A stretch of DNA of 64,000 nt from Atrichornis clamosus (lineage: Eukaryota; Chordata; Aves; Passeriformes; Menuridae). The stretch lies in NCBI GenBank assembly GCA_013400975.1, contig WBMZ01002652.1:143914-207913 (forward strand), read 5' to 3'. The stretch's first letter is position 1. Every line of letters starts with the position of its first letter. A program made the position numbers and the translations under genes. The notes under the pieces are model-generated. The model did no database searches, was not told the DNA's origin, and saw nothing but the letters and a program-made list of their open reading frames with translations. This document shows, piece after piece, positions 35,382 through 45,345 of the stretch.

Positions 35382-37627
35382 ACACTGTAAAATTATTTGT
35401 TGAAGGACTATTTCATTTTGTGCATATTCAAAGATGGTGGTCTGCCCTTCTACCATCATTCAACTTACAGGACCCACTTGTTTAGTTGTGAAAGAAGTTG
35501 AACATTTTTTCACTAGGATTCCTCCTGCAGTATCTATATGAGCAGAAGAGACACAGTCAAAGAAATTTCTTTCATTCATAGATTTCTTTTTTCCCGCTGG
35601 GCACATTATTAGTGTATTTCATGGCAATGAACATTTAGGTGGATGATTAGAAATTCTTAGCACTCATTTCCAAAGCCAAAACCCAAACCAAACCAAAGTA
35701 CCACCAACAAAAAGGAGACTAGAAAAAAGAAAAAAAGTGACCATACCCATGACTTTCATTTGTCTGAGCAGAGACTGTGAAACTCTCATTATGCTGTTTA
35801 ATTCATTACGCTGTTTAATTTAATCTCCTTGGTTGTAACTCCTTCCTCTGATTGGCTGCTGACAAGACTGTGTGGCTTCCATGTCCACGTGCAGTTGCAG
35901 TGGTCTGTCTGCCTGCCCATCTGTTCCTCTGTCAGGTTTTTTCCCCAACCAACCACAGTAACTTTTGAACCTACTAGCTAATTTTAGGAAAACGTGAGAG
36001 ATCTCTGGAGGCCTAAGTGATAACCACTGTCTGAAAACAGGCAACTGATTAAAAAATAAACAAGAGAGAAATACAAATTATCATTCTCCATCCTCCCTTT
36101 GGCTAAGGCTGAAATGTGAAAGTAGTTATCTAATTATGCACAGGAGAAATCAAGCAGGAGAGAGCTACAGGAAACTAAGCTGTAATTAGTGGGGCATGTA
36201 AAATTTTGCACAGCTCTAGGTGTGTTGAAATGAGTTGGGTAAAAATGGAAAGTTTCTAAAATAGTCTAAATAGCACGGCTGCAGCTGAAATGGCATGTTG
36301 AACTTAGATGTCTGAATCCTGTTTTAGATATGCAAAATCTTTTTTGACTCTGGTGCCTTCTTTACCCAGTGTTCAGGTAATGATAATTTCCAACTCTTGC
36401 CTCCTTACTGAAGCAAAATCATAGTGAAGGACTCACAAATCTCTATCAAAAATTGCTATTTGGCACAGTCAGAGCATTGTGTCAGTCTCATCACTGACAT
36501 TTAAGCCCTCTTTAAACTGTACTTACTTAGTGACTTGAAGGAAAAATGTCTTATGCTGAGTCATGCCAAGACTTCAGAAAGCTGGAAACTTGAGGTTCAT
36601 GTAGAGTTCATATCAATAACTGACTCAAAAGTTAAAAGAACCGAAGACAGATAAGGTTATTATGGAGAGGAGAAAGGGAATGGTGGTTTAACATCCAACT
36701 TTTTCTGAAAATCAGCCAGTTATTGATATTTAGTATTGATATCTCCCGACTGAGGAACATCCTAAATTCCCCCTGTATGTGGGCACTGGGCCATGTCTGA
36801 CTTGGTGCTTCAACATTATCATTTCCTTTCACTCGAGATTCAAAATATTGGGTGCTCACTTGGGTTTTTTCACTCACTCACCTTTGAAATGCAGTGTCTA
36901 CCTGTGTTCAGAGGTCATTAGCTGCTGGAAAAGTCAGCACACTGCAATTAACACTCCTGGGCTCTGCTTAGTCACAGAAGGAACATGGTATAATGATATG
37001 TTAGCTCTTTGTCATTTGTCTGGTGCCTTCTGAAGCTGCCACTTGAGAATAGGCCATCTGAATCACTGAAATGTATGTAGCTATGCACTTTTGGTGACCA
37101 TAGTTTCACCATAAAAGTTCCATTTTAATAATTTCTGAAGTCACAATGTCTAATCAGATCTTGTATTGCAACAATGCATTTCTTCAGACTAGGTAGGGCA
37201 GTATAAACAAAGTCAAACTTTGAGCGAAGTTCTTTCAGTTTTCTGAATTCATAAGGAATGGTGAGTAATGTCCAAAAGCTACTGATTACTTCAGGCAGTA
37301 AAATGCAAATCAATCGATACTAAAGAAAACAGAGATACCTTGTGCCCCATAAATACAGCCTCTAGAAATGGACTGAGCCTGAGAATAAAAAGATGTTTTT
37401 AACATCTATTTATTTCGCTTTGAACTCTGTAATTATCCTTCTCCCAGAGGCTTTGTTTTATAACTTTCTCCACAAATCCTGGAAATAATTTTAAAAACCG
37501 AAGAATATATTCATCTCTTTCAAACTGTGTGAGAGCAATTCAATTTGCTCAAGAGTGTGTGCCTGCATGCATGAATGCATATGCTGTTAGCAACTGATAT
37601 CATGCCCTGATTCTGTTTAAATTTTAT
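35382..37627. other. single-copy non-coding stretch
   Basis: No repeat recognised apart from short A/C-rich runs around 35680-35735 (CCAAACCAAACCAAAG). An open frame on the minus strand at 36632-36877 has no recognisable domain. Confidence 0.5.
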
Positions 37628-37632
37628 CCCAA

Positions 37633-38224
37633 TATCGTGGCTTAACCCCAGCCAGCAACTCAATCCCACACAGTAGTGCACTCACTGCTCCCCAGTGGGG
37701 TGTAGGAGACAATTGGAAGGGTAAATGTGAGAAAACTCATGGTTTGGTATAAAACAGTTTAATAGGTAAAGCAAAAGCCACACACACAAGAAAAGCAAAA
37801 CAAGGAGTTCATTCCCCACCTCTCATGTGCAGACAGATGTTCAGCCATCCCCAGGAGGGCAGGGCTCCATCACATGTAACCATGACTTGGGAAGACAAAT
37901 GCCATCACTCCGAACATCCCCCCTTTTTCCTTCTTCCCCCAGCTCTAAATGCTGAGCGTGACATCATATGGTGTGGAATATTCCGTGCCTCCATTGGGGT
38001 CAGCTGTCCCACCTGTGTTCCCTCCCAACTCCTTGTGCATCCCCGGCCTCCTCACTGGTGGGATGGGGAGGAGCAGAAGAGGCCTTGGTGCAATGTGAGC
38101 ACTGCTCAGCAGTAATGAGAATATTCCTGTGTTATTAACACATTTTCAAGCACAAATCTAAAACACAGCCCATACTAGACTAGCTATGAAAAAAATTAAC
38201 TCCATCCCAGCCAAAACCAACACA
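37633..38224 (-). mobile_element. solo LTR, third avian family
   Basis: A 592-bp element. The minus strand starts TGTGTTGGTTTTGGCTGGGA and ends GGGGTTAAGCCACGATA, so the last dinucleotide has mutated from CA to TA. It is flanked by CCCAA (37628-37632) and CCCAG (38225-38229), a 5-bp duplication with one change. An ATTAAA polyadenylation signal lies on the minus strand at 37758-37763. A degraded TATA-like CAGCATTTAGAGC is at about 37941-37953, in the position where related LTRs that I recall have ATATAAAGC. CCCCACTGGGGAGCAGTGAG lies near its 3' end, as in other birds' LTRs of this type. It is solitary. Confidence 0.9.
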
Positions 38225-38229
38225 CCCAG

Positions 38230-39569
38230 AAACATGACTGTAAGTTTAAAAGGTCTGGTTATAAGAGTGATGTTGAATAGACACCCATATAGGCATCCAG
38301 ATATTTGGGTACCTTCATCCTCTGTCATTGTCTAACCAGGGCAAAATCTAAGACAAACATATATTTCTATAAGCAAAACAAAATAGTGCAGAAAAAAAGG
38401 TCCTCTTTCCAGGTTGATAAATAGCTTAGTGGTTGAGGAAGCTGGAAGGCATGCATCCAATTTCCTTATCTCTGTGATCCAGGCTGGAAATGTTAATCTT
38501 ATGCCAGATCCATCAGGGCAAGTCTGCCTGTTGTCCTGCCATGTTCCTTTTCATCCAACTTCGCACTGCCACTGACAACTACAGATCCACAGAGAAAGTT
38601 TCAAGGAGACTGGTATTCCCATGGAAAGCTTCACTTTTTTTGACAAATCACCAAAATCCTTTCACCACAAAGTAGGAGTCAGACCTATAGAGCGTTTCTC
38701 AAATATTAAAAGATTTCAGCACTCCTGTGCATGCAGAAATGGTCAGGCTTCAAAAACCTTTGGATGCTTTTGATCACACTGTAAGTGATTTATAAACATT
38801 AATTATAAAGTCATACTTTACCTGAAGAGAAGAAAGAAAGAGATAAGCAGCTGGGTTTTGGGTTTTTTTAATTTGTTTTATTTTGTTGGGTTTTGGGGAT
38901 TTTAATAGCTGCTTTATTTGTCTGTTCTGCAGGCAATATAATAAAGCTTATTTGTAATCCAACTTTTTGGTCTCCTTTTCGCTTTTTTACTTCTATGTAT
39001 TGACTGTGGAGTGTGCAGTACCCTACTCTCCTGTAACCACTACAATAATTTTCTTTCCAAAGAATCTCTTATCTCTTATGCTGGAGGTTTATAATTATAT
39101 TAATTCTCAATATAATGGAGCCTGCTGCTTTTCAGAAATGTACAGTAAAAGAAGACCTCAGAATGAGTTTATCTCCACACAAGGTGACACACAGCTATCA
39201 CTAATTATAGAACTGAAAGCATCTCTATCAAGTTACATCAAAAGGACTCCAAAAATTTTTTCTTAACTTGCAGTGAAAAGCAACTGTCAACATTAAACTG
39301 GCGGAAAAACAACAGCCATTTCACAGATTTCTAGAGAAAAGGCAACGTACATTTTCTGTCATTGAAGATACCCAGTAGTCATAAAAGGTCATATGCAGAT
39401 CTGTTGAGAGGTGTATGTATCTCGAGTAATTGAAGCAGATGATTTTTAATTCATATTGAAATATTCATAAATCTTTCATGAAGGAGTGGGTTTGAGGACA
39501 TTATCTATGGATGTAGGCTGCAAGATATTAACATGTTACCACATCTTTCACAGATTCATAGAATCATAT
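38230..39569. other. single-copy non-coding stretch
   Basis: No repeat family recognised. A T/G-rich run (GGGTTTTGGGTTTTTTT and GTTGGGTTTTGGGG) lies at about 38853-38901. Just before the next CR1, ATTCATAGAATCATA at 39554-39568 looks like the reversed tail of another CR1. Confidence 0.5.
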
Positions 39570-39723
39570 GCCCCCATGTGACCCCACCTGTATTACTGCA
39601 TCCAGGTATGGGAACCTCAGCACACGAAAGATGTGGACCTGTTGGAGTGGGTCCAGAGCAGGCCACGAAGATGATCAGAGTGCTGGAGTACCTCTCCTGT
39701 GAAGACAGAGTGAGAGATTTGGG

Positions 39724-39729
39724 GTTGTT
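39724..39729. repeat. target-site duplication, left copy (GTTGTT)
   Basis: Belongs to the interrupted CR1 and equals the copy at 40100-40105. Confidence 0.9.
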
Positions 39730-40099
39730 TGTAGGAGAATGGCTTGCGGAGCAAGGTCACATAAATGGAATGTATGTTCACAACCCAGCCTTTGTAATCA
39801 ACTCTGAGATGTCCTTGACAGGAGATAAAGAAGAGCAGGAGCCAAGACTGTAAACAACTGAGAGGACAGCTACACAAGCAGGACTTTGGCTGTGCAAGCA
39901 GATCGTGGCTAGAAACTTACAGCCTATAGCAAGCTAGGATGAATGCATGCAAGCAAGCAACCAATTATAGATACCAGCGTGTCGTGTAAACAGTGCTTTT
40001 GCTTATATTCACGTGTCTTGTGTGAGAATAAAGGAAGTAGAACAAAGTAGCACCAATACCTCTGTGAGTGTGCGTGCTATATTTGGGTGACTCTCAACA
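39730..40099 (+). mobile_element. solo LTR with 6-bp target duplication (ERVK/alpharetrovirus-like), inserted in CR1
   Basis: A 370-bp element with ends TGTAGGAGAATGG and GACTCTCAACA. It is flanked by a perfect 6-bp duplication, GTTGTT at 39724-39729 and 40100-40105. Six-bp duplications are typical of class II (beta- and alpha-like) retroviruses, and the short length also fits. An AATAAA polyadenylation signal is at 40027-40032, 67 bp before the 3' end, which sets the orientation. An open frame of 106 codons at 39533-39853 runs from CR1 into the LTR and is a chance fusion. Confidence 0.93.
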
Positions 40100-40105
40100 G
40101 TTGTT
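40100..40105. repeat. target-site duplication, right copy (GTTGTT)
   Basis: Second copy of the CR1 target sequence. CR1 resumes from here. Confidence 0.9.
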
Positions 40106-40487
40106 CAGCCTGGAGAAGAGAAGACCCTGGGCAGACCTTATTGCACCTTCCAGTACCTAAACGGGTCTTATAAAAGGAGGAAAACATACTTTTTATATGG
40201 GCAGATAGTGACAGGCCAAGGTGGAATGGTTTTAAACTAAAAGAGGACAGATTTGATTAGATGTTAGAAGTAAATTCTTTACTGTGAGGGTGGTGAGGCA
40301 CTGGAACAGGCTGCCCAGAAAAGCTGTGGATGCCCCATCCCTGGAAGTGTTCAAGGACAGGTTGGATGGGGCCCTGAGCAACCTGGTCTAGTAAATGGCA
40401 CCTCTGACCATGGCAGGGAGGTTGAAACTGAATGATCTTTAAGATCCCTTCCAATACTAACCATTCAATGATTCTGTGATTCTATTC

Positions 40488-41134
40488 CACTGGAGAAAAT
40501 GTTTCCATATTTAGAAAACTCTTCCTTTCTTATGGTTGTTTTTATTTTGAACGGATTTTGCAAGGTGCCTCCAGTCAAATTATATTTATTAGCTGAGTAA
40601 AGAAACCAAGTTACCCAAATTAAGTGGATTACTAGTTAGTGAAAAAAAGACAACAAAGCTGACCTTGATCTATTCAATGCAAACATTCTCAAGGTTATTT
40701 CCTGCACCTACACCCCTGCCCTTTGCTAAAAACTCATAGGGGCAAGTTTTATATGAAAATTGAGGCTTTTTTCAGTCTGGCTAATGGTTTCCAATATTTT
40801 TTTGAGAAAAGTTGGTAATAAAAATAAATTGTAGTGGTAAAAACAGGACCAGTCTTCTTCTGTAATACACATCTTTTGTTGTGTTACCTCTTGAGCCATC
40901 AACTGTTGCCAGAAACCACTTGTTTTAAGTAGGTCCACAACACAGATATGTGCTGAGGTGGTTCTTGAGAATCTGAAGAACCCAAGATCTTCCTTACTAT
41001 CTTCCTGTTCATAGTAAAATAAGCTCTGAACCCCACCTAGCTACTTGATATATACAGTCGAACTCTGTCACAGAACAAATTGTGACATTAGCTCCCCCCT
41101 TCTCCCCTGAAAGATTACCTGTAGTAACATGCAA
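40488..41134. other. single-copy non-coding stretch
   Basis: No gene or repeat recognised. A 70-codon minus-strand open frame at 40726-40938 has no domain. Confidence 0.5.
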
Positions 41135-41430
41135 ATCAATGTTTTCTTAAGCTGCTCATAACACCCTCCACTGACGAGGACCCTACAATCTGCCCCAGTA
41201 GTCTCTTCCACTGCTCACTATTCCTGCAGTTAGAAAGAGGTTTTAATCTTTAAACTGATTCTTCTCTGTTGAAATATGATCTCTTTACTTCTTGTAGTAT
41301 GCTTGGTAATTATGAAGACCACTTTATCCTCTTTCTGTCTGCAGCCAACTTTTCTACACTTGAAGTCCATTAACATTACTCATTCCTGCCTGTCTTCTCT
41401 GGGTAATACAGCTGTAATAGGTCATGTCTC
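41135..41430 (-). repeat. probable ancient CR1-like LINE fragment
   Basis: The plus strand has the layout of a reversed CR1 3' region: CCTCCACTGACGAGGACCC, then GTCTCTTCCACTGCTCACTA, TTCCTGCAGTTAGAAAGAGG and a pyrimidine-rich section. The wording is far from the younger avian copies, so this would be an old subfamily. Edges are not sharp. Confidence 0.5.
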
Positions 41431-42390
41431 CTAAAGTTCTGAATATTCATATGATTCTCTGGTTTCTGTCCAAGTGGTCTGAGGCCCCAAAATGGATATT
41501 CACAAGTTTCAAGTTTAAATTTTACTCTCATGAGACATTAAATTGCAACACTCCTGAACTATTATTCCCAGGGCGTGATTAGTTTAGCTGCGATTAATCT
41601 GTGATAAAACATAATTTTAATTTTTATCCAGAACCTTTCACCCACAGTGTGACATGCAAACAATAAGTTTGGGGATATTACTCCATAAATAGTATTCCTA
41701 ATGGCATTAGCCTATGGACAGCAGTATCTGAATTTTTTAAGTGTCTTTTTAAGTGTCTTGTACTAATGGATGTAAATTATTGTAATGGATGTGACAAGTA
41801 AATTTTCCCTGGTTCCAGAGAAAAGTAGAATAGCTGTGTTGTCCTCATGCTTGCAGCCATCTGGCTGAAACTCTCCAGATTATTTTATTCTGTGTTTATT
41901 TAAATATTTACACATTTGGTTTTTTTCTGAATAAAGTACTTTTTTAGTTCTTCCATGGTTACACTCTTTTCTTCATTCCTAGAATTTTAGAGACTACTCT
42001 TAAAAAGTGTAGAACTGTGCATGGTGTAAGGCTTGCCAATCAGTCACAATGATAAACTCTGAAGGATATACTTATAGCATCCTCATCAGCTGAAAATTGT
42101 TCTGCATCTAGAAACATAATGATTCATAGAATTGGGGGTTTTTTTTAATCAAACAATGAATAAGTTCTTTTTGAAATAATTCATGACAATTTTCAGTTAC
42201 ATTGAAAGATACAATAAGATAATAGAGTGATTGATAATGATTGAAATCATCAGTGTAAAATTTTAGTTAAGTATTAAAAGGATGCTACTGTTCAATAATT
42301 AAATATTGTTTATTGTTTTGAGAAAATTAGCAGAACTGCTGTATGTCAATAAAGGCATGTTGAGGTTTCTGTATGATTTAACAATTGTTA

Positions 42391-42455
42391 TACATAGCTG
42401 TATATAAAATAGGGAATTTTATATACATAAAGTTGTACATAAAATAGGGAATTCA
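42391..42455 (+). repeat. 33-bp imperfect tandem duplication
   Basis: TACATAGCTGTATATAAAAT plus AGGGAATT is followed 33 bp later by TACATAAAGTTGTACATAAA plus ATAGGGAATT. Confidence 0.8.
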
Positions 42456-44551
42456 CATCTAATTTGTGGATGTATTCATGAAAAGTCTGGGTTGTGCAAC
42501 TGCCAGTCTGCAGAAGGTCTACCAGTGTCTATAAAGTCATTAGGCATAATTTCTCATCATAAAACCACTTCAACGTCAAAGTTATAGTTTTATGTAGGAT
42601 GTTTTATAACTAGAGGCAAAGTCAATATAATGGGGTTTTCCATCACATTGAAAACAAAGATGAAATTTTTGCCAGTTGAAAAATATATCTGGTTTTGTCT
42701 TTTTATATTTTTTAATAGTGTCAGCAGTTCTCCAAGAGTAATAAAATTGAATGCACTTAAAAATAAGTTGAATTAGTAGTATTTTGTTCAAATCACATAA
42801 ACTAAACCTCTTTCTACGGTGCTGTACTATTGTTTTAAGTACTGGCTACAGGTCTTTTTGGCACAAAGTTGCCAAGAGGAATGTATTATGCCAAGAACTG
42901 GTTATAATTTATAAAATTAAAGTGGAATTACTTCAAAATATTTCAATGGGAACACTCCTGGAAGTAAAAAAATGAGGGAATTATAGTTTTCTTTCCCAAA
43001 ATATAAAATAAATGAGGCTAACAATTAAAACACAGTCAAGAAAACGTAAATACAGACAACACAGGTACTTTAAGAACTTTCTTGCTGAAGTTGATGCAAA
43101 TTTTATTTTCTTGAACACTTTTTTTCTTTTTAGTGTGGATTGTGTAAGAAAAACTTGCTTTAAGTAAGGCAAGATTAATTTCACTCATTATTATTTTCTT
43201 CTATATCTGTATTATTTCTTGCAGGCAAAGTTCTATTTTACTACAGATATTATTATAATGTAAAAGAAGAAGAGAAAATAAATGCACTAGTTTTTATTCA
43301 GGTGTATTTGTGTGCAAGATGCCTGGCAGTAGAATATTTCAGTAAAGTCACTCAAGAGAGTAATAAAGTACATTATAATATTTCTACCATTTGAGTGTCT
43401 AGACTATAATTTTCTGAGGATGAAGAACAGGTGGGGAGATTTTCTAACACCAGTTGTCAAAGCTTTTGTTTTTCTCTTTTTGAGTTTAAAAAACCTATGG
43501 GATATTTTGTAAATATGGCCATAAGATAGTAAAAAGTGTTTTTTATTGGAATTACTGCATTTAACAACTCTACAAAGAGCTGACTGGGGCAACATTTCTG
43601 TTGAAATTTGTGAAGAATGTGCAATGTGTTACTGAACAGTAACAGTTACTGAAATGTGCAGTGGGGCTCTACCACATTTCTGACATTCACTGGGAGTTTT
43701 CAGTGCATCTGTCACAAGTCAATTGTATTTCTTATTTATTGGAAGTGGGCAAATCAAATAATGAATACCTGTGCCTAGTGGTACCTACTCCATTGTCCCC
43801 TCTGGTAAGATCTAAGCCTGGATGGTGAGAGGAGGTGTGTACCCAGAAAGCAAACAGCAATGTTGCTTCAACATCCACTCACAGGCACCAGGGAATTGGG
43901 AAAGTATCACCTCTTGAACTGATGGCAGACACTCCATATCTAATTGCCTCTGATGGATTTTTTCTTTACTCCTTTGGGAATTAAAATGTGTTTAAAAGGC
44001 TAGGCACTTTGAAAAATATACATAATTTAGACCTTTTGAAAGACTGTTTTTCTTAAGCATGGATAATGCTTTGACTTGTAGCTGCTTTTATATATTTCCA
44101 GGAGGAAATTTCTCAAACATATTCTTTGTTCTTAATTAATTTAAAAGCCTTTCAGTGTCTTTGATAAGTGTTTGTTACTTCTGCCTTTCCCTGGAGACTT
44201 TATCCCAAAAGGGAAATCTTCCAGTGGAATAACTGGGAGAGAAAAATAAAAAAAGAAGATAAAACTTTTTCTCAAAGTCTTTTGGCCTTATTCGTGAGTA
44301 GCTGTCATTAAAATTAGTAAGTAGTTATCCTCCCCACCACAAAATCTCTATGAATTTTCACTACACAAATCATATTAATTGTCATCAGTCAGACACATCT
44401 TGGAGCACAGAAGTGCGCAGATATTTCACCCAGGACAAACACATCAACCAAAGGTGGTCTTCATTAGCATCATTTACAAAATACAGCCACACAGCAAGCT
44501 AAAAATTGAGGCTTTATAAATGCTAAGCCTGACTAAAGCATGAACATGATG

Positions 44552-44601
44552 CTGCCCTGTGCCTTTTGGAACAGCACCCAGCATCACAGGGCACAGGGCA
44601 G
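44552..44601. other. 12-bp perfect stem hairpin
   Basis: CTGCCCTGTGCC at 44552-44563 pairs exactly with GGCACAGGGCAG at 44590-44601 around a 26-nt loop. The loop also contains CAGCATC, which can pair with GATGCTG just upstream, so two alternative folds exist. The stem is shorter than usual for a microRNA precursor, and no function is claimed. Confidence 0.7.
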
Positions 44602-45099
44602 TCCTAAGGACTGACTACAGTGAAGTTATCTACACCTGGCTGTCTTTAATTTCGCTAGCTCAGGACTGATCACAGTGCAACAGCAGCAATACAGAGGTTA
44701 GAATTTACAGCCCTTTTTAATTCAATAACAGGACTGTTATCGACATGTGGGACACCTAGTGTAGATATGTCTATGGATACTGAAATCCCTGAGTTACTCT
44801 GCAGAGGACAAATGTGAAATGGATCAATTCAAATTAATCAGTTTAACCGATATATATTTTGAAAGTTGCAATTTTTCCATAACATAGTAGTATGAGTTCT
44901 GACACATTATTTTAAGATCTTAGATTGTTTTTAATCCTACATTAGTCTTGTAATCAGGCTATTTTAAAGTTAAGGTTACCCCAATGCACAAGACTGTCAT
45001 GAGTCCTTCTTCTCCTTTCAAAAGAGTAAGTCGTGTAACAAATGTCCTTTTATCTCTGCCTAGAAACCTGACATGGATGCTAGATAAATGCACATAGAG

Positions 45100-45345
45100 A
45101 AGGCTTGGCACAATCTGAAACACAGATCCTCTGAACACCAAGAAACACTTTTTCACTGTAAGGGTGACCGAGCACTGGCACAGGTTGCCCAGGGAGGTGG
45201 AGAGGTGGGGGAGTCTCCCTCCTTGAGATACTCAAAAGCCTGGACTTGGTTCTGGGTAACCAGATCTAGGTGGCCCTGACTGAGCAGCAGGGTTGGGCAA
45301 CATTACCTTCAGAGGTCCCTTTCAAGCTTGACCATTCTGTCAATT
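45100..45345 (+). repeat. CR1 LINE 3' fragment
   Basis: The plus strand reads AAACACTTTTTCACTGTAAG, GCACTGGCACAGGTTGCCCA, GGGAGGTGGAGAGG, AGATCTAGGTGGCCCTGACT and GAGGTCCCTTTCAAGCTTGA, then a decayed ATTCTGTCAATTTGTGA tail. The pattern is a 5'-truncated CR1 of a subfamily different from that at 40100. Confidence 0.88.

Larger units (their letters stand above)
39570..40487 (+). repeat. CR1 LINE, plus orientation, split by an LTR insertion
   Basis: The first part (39570-39729) encodes a broken piece of the CR1 protein with ATKMIRVLEYLSCEDRVRDL. The second part (40100-40487) continues at exactly the point of interruption with TTCAGCCTGGAGAAGAG, then GGCACTGGAACAGGCTGCCC, GATGGGGCCCTGAGCAACCT and the tail ATTCAATGATTCTGTGATTC. 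Removing the inserted LTR and one copy of its duplication restores collinear CR1 sequence (GGGGTTGTTCAGCCTGG). The copy is 5'-truncated and inactive. The CR1 is therefore older than the LTR inside it. Confidence 0.95.
41431..45099. other. single-copy non-coding stretch
   Basis: AT-rich with no gene recognised. About 42140-42400 is very AT-rich with TGATTGATAATGATTG-type words. A 33-bp imperfect tandem duplication lies at 42391-42455 and a hairpin at 44552-44601; both are listed separately. Confidence 0.5.

Noticed and set aside
39533..39853. 106-codon plus-strand open frame
   Set aside because: It runs from a CR1 into the inserted LTR, so it is a chance fusion of two dead repeats.
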